DNA from: Acidisoma cellulosilyticum
Lineage (GTDB): Bacteria > Pseudomonadota > Alphaproteobacteria > Acetobacterales > Acetobacteraceae
Direction of reading: 5' to 3'
Assembly: GCF_020621385.1 (NCBI RefSeq)
Contig: NZ_JAESVA010000001.1
Span: 620,001 to 684,000, forward strand
DNA: 64,000 nucleotides
In this document: in pieces, positions 57,037 to 64,000 of the stretch
Position numbering within the stretch: position 1 is the stretch's first letter
How the letters are laid out: each line of letters begins with the position of its first letter
The notes under the pieces: model-generated
Databases searched by the model: none
What the model was told of the DNA's origin: nothing
Seen by the model: the letters and a program-made list of their open reading frames with translations, nothing else
Made by a program: the position numbers and the translations under genes

Positions 57037-57324
57037 GCCTGGGTCTATATCGTCAGCAATCAGCGAAACGGCACGCTTTATATTGGCGTCACCGCGCATC
57101 TCGCGGCGCGCATCCATCGGCATAAATCTCTGGATCAACCCGGATTTACACAGCGTTATAAGCTCACGAGGCTGGTTTATGCTGAGCGGCATGATGAGAT
57201 TCTGAGAGCGATCCAACGGGAGAAATCCCTGAAACGCTGGCCTCGGACCTGGAAGCTCGCGCTCATCGAGCAACTCAATCCCGATTGGGACGATCTGTTC
57301 GGATCGCTATCGATGGAAATCTAG
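57031..57324 (+). CDS. small GIY-YIG nuclease family protein
   Basis: The 97-residue protein is a stand-alone GIY-YIG domain of the UvrC-N/YhbQ kind. It has VYIVSNQRNGTLYIGVTAHLAARI (the two half-motifs, with Tyr6 and Tyr17-Ile-Gly, and the catalytic Arg27) and the metal-binding Glu64 in AIQREKSLKRW. Cellular function is unknown for this group. It starts inside an inverted repeat 40 bp after purN and ends 21 bp before a repeat core like those inside the MITE-like elements. Confidence 0.88.
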   Translation: MVAWVYIVSNQRNGTLYIGVTAHLAARIHRHKSLDQPGFTQRYKLTRLVYAERHDEILRAIQREKSLKRWPRTWKLALIEQLNPDWDDLFGSLSMEI

Positions 57325-57345
57325 ATGGGCGAGGCCTCAGATATT

Positions 57346-57437
57346 CGTCATCCCAGGGCTTGTCCCTGGGATCCATCCTGGGAGCGAAGGCAACGCCCCG
57401 TCCCGGCTGGATCCGCGGGTCAAGCCCGCGGACGACG
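57346..57437. repeat. solo two-hairpin repeat core (type B-like, no termini)
   Basis: CGTCATCCCAGGGCTTGTCC-CTGGGATCCAT, then ATCCGCGGGTCAAGCCCGCG-GACGACG, reproduces the layout of the type B core (CGTCAT, hairpin, CCAT, spacer, hairpin with GGGTCAAGCCC, GACG) but with different paired stem bases. The GAGTCYGTCAG termini are absent. It lies between the GIY-YIG gene and ndk. Confidence 0.65.
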
Positions 57438-57439
57438 AT

Positions 57440-57490
57440 TTTAGTGGTCGCAGCCTTACGCGACTTTAGTGGTCGGTAATCTTACGCGAC
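57440..57490. repeat. tandem duplication of the ndk 3' end
   Basis: TTTAGTGGTCGCAGCCTTACGCGAC (57440-57464) and TTTAGTGGTCGGTAATCTTACGCGAC (57465-57490) are tandem, nearly identical units. The second contains the ndk stop codon and last codons (TTACGCGAC on the plus strand); the first repeats them outside the gene, directly beside the repeat core. Confidence 0.65.
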
Positions 57491-57904
57491 GATTTCGGTC
57501 TCGGCGAAGAAATAGGAAATCTCGGTCTTCGCATTGTCGAGGCTGTCCGAGCCATGCACGGAATTCGCTTCGATGCTCTCGGCGAAGTCGGCGCGGATGG
57601 TGCCGGCCTCAGCCTTCTTCGGGTCGGTGGCGCCCATCAGCTCACGGTTCTTGGCCATCGCATTCTCACCCTGCAGAACCTGCAGAACGACCGGGCCGGA
57701 GATCATGAAGCTGACCAGCTCGCCGAAGAAGGAGCGCTCGCTATGCACGGCGTAGAAGCCCTCGGCCTGCGCCTTGGTCAGCTGCACGCGCTTCTGGGCG
57801 ACGATGGACAGGCCGTTCTTCTCGAAGACCGCATTGATAGCGCCGGTCAGGTTACGGCGGGTCGCGTCGGGCTTCAGGATGGAGAAAGTGCGCTCAATAG
57901 CCAT
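57482..57904 (-). CDS. ndk: nucleoside diphosphate kinase
   Basis: Ndk equalises NTP pools by phosphate transfer through a phosphohistidine. The 140-residue protein starts [18 protein letters not shown] and has the active-site His117 in [12 protein letters not shown]. Length is standard. It is monocistronic; its 3' end is partly duplicated next to the gene. Confidence 0.97.
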   Translation of the reverse strand: MAIERTFSILKPDATRRNLTGAINAVFEKNGLSIVAQKRVQLTKAQAEGFYAVHSERSFFGELVSFMISGPVVLQVLQGENAMAKNRELMGATDPKKAEAGTIRADFAESIEANSVHGSDSLDNAKTEISYFFAETEIVA

Positions 57905-58019
57905 GGGACTGTCTTTCTTTTTGGATAAGCAAAGTTGTGCGCGCGCCTTTAGAGGTTAAGGCAGAGCCCTGCAAGCCACACCGTTCCCGGCGCTGCCATT
58001 TGACGCTAGATGAGCCGCT

Positions 58020-59891
58020 ATGAGCCTCCTGATCATTCGCAATCTCTCGATTTCCATCAAAGGCCGCCCGCTGCTGGAGAATGCCGACCTGACGGTCGAT
58101 CCCGGACGGCGCATCGGTCTGATCGGCCGTAACGGCGCCGGCAAGTCCACGCTGATGCGCGCGATTTCCGGCGATCTGGCGGTCGACGGCGGCGATATCC
58201 GCCTCGCCAACCGCGCCAAGATGGGTGCGGTCGCGCAGGAAGCGCCGGGCGGCAGCATTACGCCGGTCGCGGTCGTGCTGGCTGCCGACAAGGAACGCAC
58301 GGCTTTGCTGGCCGAGGCGGAAGCGGCGGAGACCGACGCGCTGCGCCTGGCCGAAGTCCATGAACGATTGAGGACAATTGAATCCGACAGCGCGCCCGCC
58401 CGCGCCGGCGCCATTCTCAGCGGTCTCGGCTTCAGCCTGGAACGGCAGCAAGGGCCGATGAGCGCGCTATCCGGCGGCTGGCGCATGCGCGTCGCCCTGG
58501 CCTCCGCGCTGTTCGGCAATCCCGACCTGCTGCTGCTGGACGAGCCGACCAACCATCTCGACCTTGAAGCCTCGCTTTGGCTGGAAGGCTGGCTGGCCAA
58601 ATTCCCCGGCGCCGCGCTGATCGTCTCGCATGATCGCGGGTTGCTCGACCGCTCGGTCGAGGCCATCGCCCATCTCGATCGTGGCAAGATCACGCTCACC
58701 ACAGGCGGGTTCGCCGAATTCCTCCGTTTGCGGGCCGAACGCTCGGCGCAGCAGAAGCGCATGGCTGAGAAGGTGACCGCGGAGCGCGACCGCATTCAGG
58801 CCTTCGTCGACCGGTTCCGCGCCAAAGCGACCAAGGCGCGCCAGGCGCAAAGCCGGCTGAAGGCGCTGGAGCGGCTGCCGCCCGTGGAAAACGTCATCGA
58901 GGATGCGCCGACCCGCTTCTCCTTCCCAGATCCGTCGCGCATCGCCCCGCCCATCCTGACGCTGGACCGCGTTTCGATCGGCTATGCCGGCAAGCCGGTG
59001 TTGAAAAACATCTCGCTCAACCTCGATACCGATGACCGCGTGGCTCTGCTCGGCGCCAACGGCAACGGCAAGTCGACGCTCGCGAAGCTCATCGGCGGGT
59101 CGCTGGAGGCGCTCTCGGGCGAGGTGCGGCGCGCCGCCGGCCTGAAGGTCGGCTATTTCGCCCAGGATCAGGCCGAGGCTTTGATTCCGGGGGAGACGCC
59201 GGTCGATCATATGGCGCGTGCTTTGCCGCGCGCCTTGCCACCGCAGGTGCGCGCTCAGCTCGCCCGTTTCGGCCTGGACGCCGACCGCGCGGATACCAAG
59301 GTCTCCGAACTCTCGGGCGGCGAGAAAGGCCGGCTGCTGCTGGCCTTGGCCACCCGCGACGCGCCGCATCTGCTGATCCTTGATGAACCGACGAACCATC
59401 TGGATATCGACGCCAAGGAGGCGCTGATCCGCGCGCTTGCTGATTATACCGGCGCGGTGCTGCTCATCACCCATGATCCGCATCTCGTGGAACTGGTCGC
59501 AGACAGTCTTTGGCTGGTCGCCGACGGCACGGCCGCGCAGTTCGACGGCGATATGGACGATTACCGCCAGCGTCTGGCCGGGCTGTCGAGCGGCCCCGGC
59601 AAAGTCGACACGGCACCCACGCGCCAAGACGACCGGCGCGAGCGCGCGGAAGCCCGCGCAGCCCTCGCCCCGCTCCGCAAAATCGCCCAGGACGCTGAAA
59701 AGAAAATCGCGAAACTGACGGCCGATAAGGACCGGATCGAGGCGATCCTGGCCGACCCCGGCTTTTACGAAAAGCATGGCGGCGCCGAGATTACGCGCGG
59801 CCAGCAGAAGCTCGCCGCCATCGCGCGCGAGATCGAGGCGGCCGAGGAAGCCTGGCTGGAAGCCCAGGGCGCGCTGGAGGAGGCGGGCTAG
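58020..59891 (+). CDS. ABC-F family ATP-binding protein (Uup-like)
   Basis: The 623-residue soluble protein has two ABC modules. The first has Walker A GRNGAGKS at 36-43 and signature LSGGWRMRV; the second has GANGNGKST and LSGGEKGRL. The two are joined by a charged linker (RAKATKARQAQSRLKALERL). No membrane domain is present. A C-terminal coiled coil (RKIAQDAEKKIAKLTADKDRIEAIL) suits the Uup subgroup, which acts on ribosomes or branched DNA; exact assignment is tentative. Confidence 0.92.
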   Translation: MSLLIIRNLSISIKGRPLLENADLTVDPGRRIGLIGRNGAGKSTLMRAISGDLAVDGGDIRLANRAKMGAVAQEAPGGSITPVAVVLAADKERTALLAEAEAAETDALRLAEVHERLRTIESDSAPARAGAILSGLGFSLERQQGPMSALSGGWRMRVALASALFGNPDLLLLDEPTNHLDLEASLWLEGWLAKFPGAALIVSHDRGLLDRSVEAIAHLDRGKITLTTGGFAEFLRLRAERSAQQKRMAEKVTAERDRIQAFVDRFRAKATKARQAQSRLKALERLPPVENVIEDAPTRFSFPDPSRIAPPILTLDRVSIGYAGKPVLKNISLNLDTDDRVALLGANGNGKSTLAKLIGGSLEALSGEVRRAAGLKVGYFAQDQAEALIPGETPVDHMARALPRALPPQVRAQLARFGLDADRADTKVSELSGGEKGRLLLALATRDAPHLLILDEPTNHLDIDAKEALIRALADYTGAVLLITHDPHLVELVADSLWLVADGTAAQFDGDMDDYRQRLAGLSSGPGKVDTAPTRQDDRRERAEARAALAPLRKIAQDAEKKIAKLTADKDRIEAILADPGFYEKHGGAEITRGQQKLAAIAREIEAAEEAWLEAQGALEEAG

Positions 59892-60029
59892 CAGACATTA
59901 TCATCCCGCACCTTCCTTAACTGTAGAGAGGGGGACCGCGCAGGACATGGATTTGGGAAACCATGCCGCGAGTGCAGTGCAACACTGCCCCAGTTAACGA
60001 CCGGCCCAGACCTCTGCTAATGTCGGCGC

Positions 60030-62078
<2,049 letters not shown>

Positions 62079-62130
62079 GGCCATGGCGCAGCCTCTTGCC
62101 TTAATGCGCGCAGTCTGATGGAAGACCGGA

Positions 62131-62508
62131 ATGGACAAAGAATCTCGACTGTCCGGCTTGCGCGTTCTTATTCTTGAGGACGAGGCGCTGCTGGCTATGC
62201 TGCTGGAAGATGTCTTGGCTGAATTCGGCTGCGTCCTGGTCGGGCCCTTTAGCCAGAATGACGAGGCCCTTGCCTTCCTCTCGGCCGAGCCTCAAGGCTG
62301 TGACATCGGCATTCTGGATGTCAATGTCGCCGGCCATCGCAGCGACGCGGTGGCGGCCGAGTTCGATCGCCTCGGCCTGCCTTTCGTCTTCAGCACGGGT
62401 TACGACGAATCCGCGCTGGATGAACGGTGGCGCAGCAAGCCCTGCCTGAGAAAGCCCTTCCGCCCGACCGATCTGGAACGGCTGCTGCTGGACGTTCTGC
62501 CGGTTTAG
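62131..62508 (+). CDS. single-domain response regulator
   Basis: The 125-residue receiver domain has the acidic pocket Glu16-Asp17, the phosphoacceptor Asp63 in GILDVNVAG, Thr89 and the conserved Lys108 in RKPF. There is no output domain. It resembles stand-alone receivers of the HWE/FixJ-associated type; no kinase is adjacent. Its TAG stop is made by a TA plus the first base of a MITE-like element, so the gene may once have been a little longer. Confidence 0.9.
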   Translation: MDKESRLSGLRVLILEDEALLAMLLEDVLAEFGCVLVGPFSQNDEALAFLSAEPQGCDIGILDVNVAGHRSDAVAAEFDRLGLPFVFSTGYDESALDERWRSKPCLRKPFRPTDLERLLLDVLPV

Positions 62509-62662
62509 AGTCTGTCAGAGTTAAGTCGAATCGCGTCAAAAACTCGTCATGCCCGGCCTTGAGCCGGGCATCCATACGCGGTGACGCCCAAACATGGATA
62601 GCCGGGTCAAGCCCGGCGATGACGAGGAGAGAGGCTCTTCAGTCAGAGCCTTACAAACTCTA
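62506..62662. mobile_element. MITE-like element, core type B, copy 4
   Basis: The 153-bp core (62508-62660) has degenerate termini GAGTCTGTCAGAGTTA and AGAGCCTTACAAACTC with TA on each side. The interior is the CGTCATGCCCGGCCTTGAGC ... GCCGGGTCAAGCCCGGCGAT repeat (62545-62624). It lies exactly between two converging genes, and its two ends provide both of their TAG stops (62506-62508 and, on the minus strand, 62660-62662). Confidence 0.7.
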
Positions 62663-63883
62663 GCTGTGCCGCCGCTGGCCCGGCGGAAAGCCATGGCTGC
62701 GCGCACCCCACGCAACGGCCAGCGCGACCAATAGAAAAATAAGCAGAACCCAGGCGAAGGCGGCAATGCCCCATAGCGGCAACAACACGCCGCCCAGTAA
62801 TCCGCCGGCTGCGATCGCCGTGTTCCAGACGACGACATTGATCGACAGCGCGACCTCGGCGCCCGGCCCCGCCGCGTCCGCGAGCGCGGTCTGCAGCAAG
62901 GTGGCCGCGCCGCCGAAGCTGAGACCCCAGATCGCCACGCCGACTATCACGAGCGCCGGAGAGAACGGCAGCATGCCGAAAGCCAGCGCCACCGCCGCGA
63001 ACCCGCCAAGGCTCGCCAGCACGGCCGCGCGAAGCGCACGGTCGACCAGCCGACCGGTGACCCAGATACCGAGCAGGGCCGCGACGCCGAAAACCATCAG
63101 CATCAGATCGACGCGCGGCGCGAGGCCAACCGGCGCCAAAAATGGAGCGATATAGGTGTAGAGAAGATTGTGGCCGGTCATCCAGGCCATCACCACACCG
63201 AGGACAGGGATGACACCGGGCGTCGCCAGCACGTGCCGGATGGCCAGCCGGTCGCTCGGCTGCTGGCCGGGATAGTTCGGCATCACGATCAGCACCCAGC
63301 CCGCCAGCAGCAAAGCGAGGCCCGACATGATGGCGAAGGTCGCCCGCCATCCCACTGCCGCGCCAAGCCAGGTGCCCAGCGGCACGCCAATGGACAGCGC
63401 GATCGGCGTGCCGACCATCGCGACAGCCATCGCGCGTCCCTGCAACGGCCTTGCCACCATCCGCCGCGCATAGGCGGCAAGGATGCTCCAGGCGAGACCA
63501 GCCGAGGCGCCGGCCAGGAAGCGAGCCGCGAGCGTGACGCGATAATCGGCCGAGATGGCCGTCACGCCATTGAAGACCAGAAAGCCCGCAATCGTGAGCA
63601 GCAGGACGCGGCGCCTGGGCCATGCGCCGGTCAGGGTATTCAGCGGAATAGCCGCGACCACTGAACCCAAGGCATAGGCGGTGACAAGCTGGCCCGCGAG
63701 GGAGGGCGAGACCGCCAAACCATGGGCAATGCCGGGCAGAAGCCCGGCCGGAATCGTCTCCGTCGCGATGCAGAGAAAACCGGTCATAGCCAGCGCCAGC
63801 AGAGCCGCGATGGGCAAGGTTTCGGCTGCCGGCATCTTGCCGGCGGTCGGGGGAGAGGAATTGCTGGACAAATTGCGACTCAC
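62660..63883 (-). CDS. MFS transporter (AraJ/CmlA-like drug or sugar efflux)
   Basis: The 407-residue protein has 12 predicted helices and the MFS motif after helix 2 (LTGAWPRRRVLL). ATETIPAGLLPGIAHGLAVSPSLAGQLVTAYALGSVVAAIPL matches the DHA1-type sugar/chloramphenicol efflux group (AraJ, SotB, CmlA). The start is a GTG at 63883. It is divergent from a TetR-like gene at the window end, with two operator-like palindromes between. The stop lies at the edge of the repeat element. Confidence 0.88.
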   Translation of the reverse strand: MSRNLSSNSSPPTAGKMPAAETLPIAALLALAMTGFLCIATETIPAGLLPGIAHGLAVSPSLAGQLVTAYALGSVVAAIPLNTLTGAWPRRRVLLLTIAGFLVFNGVTAISADYRVTLAARFLAGASAGLAWSILAAYARRMVARPLQGRAMAVAMVGTPIALSIGVPLGTWLGAAVGWRATFAIMSGLALLLAGWVLIVMPNYPGQQPSDRLAIRHVLATPGVIPVLGVVMAWMTGHNLLYTYIAPFLAPVGLAPRVDLMLMVFGVAALLGIWVTGRLVDRALRAAVLASLGGFAAVALAFGMLPFSPALVIVGVAIWGLSFGGAATLLQTALADAAGPGAEVALSINVVVWNTAIAAGGLLGGVLLPLWGIAAFAWVLLIFLLVALAVAWGARSHGFPPGQRRHS

Positions 63884-63886
63884 TTA

Positions 63887-63902
63887 TGGACTGATCGATC
63901 CA
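63887..63902. promoter_or_regulatory. operator-like palindrome 1 in the MFS/TetR divergent region
   Basis: TGGACTGATCGATCCA is an imperfect palindrome 4 bp before the MFS start, embedded in TATGGA...TCCATA. A related site is at 63940-63955; together they suggest the consensus YGGACTGAT-CAGTCCA. Confidence 0.5.
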
Positions 63903-63939
63903 TAAATGAGAGCGCCGCAACGCTCTTGTCAATGACTTC

Positions 63940-63955
63940 CGGACTGATTAGTTCA
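63940..63955. promoter_or_regulatory. operator-like palindrome 2 in the MFS/TetR divergent region
   Basis: CGGACTGATTAGTTCA is an imperfect palindrome related to 63887-63902, starting 53 bp further on and ending 25 bp before the TetR-like start. The spacing is about five helical turns. Confidence 0.45.
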
Positions 63956-63980
63956 AAAGTCATATCAGGAGATAATCACG

Positions 63981-64000
63981 GTGCGGACAGGACGCCCGCG
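63981..64000 (+). CDS. start of a probable TetR family regulator (cut by window end)
   Basis: A GTG with AGGAG upstream opens a frame reading MRTGRPR, the usual beginning of TetR-family regulators. Only six complete codons are visible. The call rests on this start and on the divergent MFS exporter with operator-like palindromes between. Confidence 0.5.

Overview
The window is a contiguous piece of a GC-rich alphaproteobacterial chromosome. The gene complement (GapR, a DUF1244 protein, ClpS-ClpA, HdaA, PhaB plus a phasin, a PPK-PPX pair, ETF-QO and a TPR-sulfotransferase with an SEC-C-like N-terminus) and the style of the intergenic repeats point to Rhodospirillales, perhaps Acetobacteraceae. 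That placement is inferred from gene content only. I recognise no rRNA or tRNA gene, prophage, CRISPR array or transposase gene. Almost all of the window is housekeeping chromosome.

Layout. 17-3427: a short inverted-repeat-bounded element, then a minus-strand run GNAT acetyltransferase > DUF167 > pyruvate kinase > SDR. 3559-9407: TPR-sulfotransferase, ETF-QO, DUF1244, GapR, peroxiredoxin and YqgE. 9539-12506: a MarR regulator, a histidinol-dehydrogenase-like enzyme and a divergent SDR, the most accessory-looking block. 12997-18944: the translation/antitermination operon rimP-nusA-ylxR-infB-rbfA, ended by a repeat where truB would often follow. 19290-25762: a PEBP protein, an acyltransferase, trmB-metK, dapB, phaB and a WecA/MraY-type transferase. 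25995-28404: rplY-pth-ychF. 28513-33647: a second element copy, a PPOX flavoprotein, an epimerase, a secreted hydrolase divergent from a membrane AraC regulator, gluconokinase and nicotinamidase. 33803-39412: recA coupled to a cytidine-deaminase-like gene, then thrC, an M16 protease and a TldD/PmbA protein. 39487-42419: Tim44-like, HdeD-like and SsuD. 42525-48054: clpA, clpS, a phasin and a PBP5-type carboxypeptidase. 48060-55144: FAD oxidoreductase, ppx, ppk, hdaA and an AI-2E transporter on the minus strand. 55328-62508: purM-purN, a small GIY-YIG nuclease, ndk, an ABC-F ATPase, nadE and a lone response regulator. 62660-64000: an MFS exporter divergent from a TetR-like gene cut by the window edge.

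Functional themes. PhaB and the phasin belong to polyhydroxybutyrate metabolism, and the phasin has a plausible PhaR-type operator. PPK and PPX make and degrade polyphosphate. ClpS-ClpA, PurM-PurN and DapB/ThrC serve protein turnover, purine synthesis and aspartate-family amino acids.

Points for a second look. (1) A family of about 150-195 bp elements has conserved TA-flanked inverted termini (GAGTCYGTCAG...) around interchangeable hairpin cores; at three of eight junctions the terminus supplies the TAG stop of the neighbouring gene. (2) The HisD-like/SDR/MarR block has altered metal-site residues, so histidinol is unlikely to be the substrate. (3) ppx and trmB each lack an ATG/GTG/TTG that would keep their conserved N-terminus; both have an in-frame CTG at the end of the upstream gene. 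(4) A GIY-YIG nuclease gene has its start codon inside a long inverted repeat and lies next to one of the repeat cores. (5) A deaminase gene is translationally coupled to recA.
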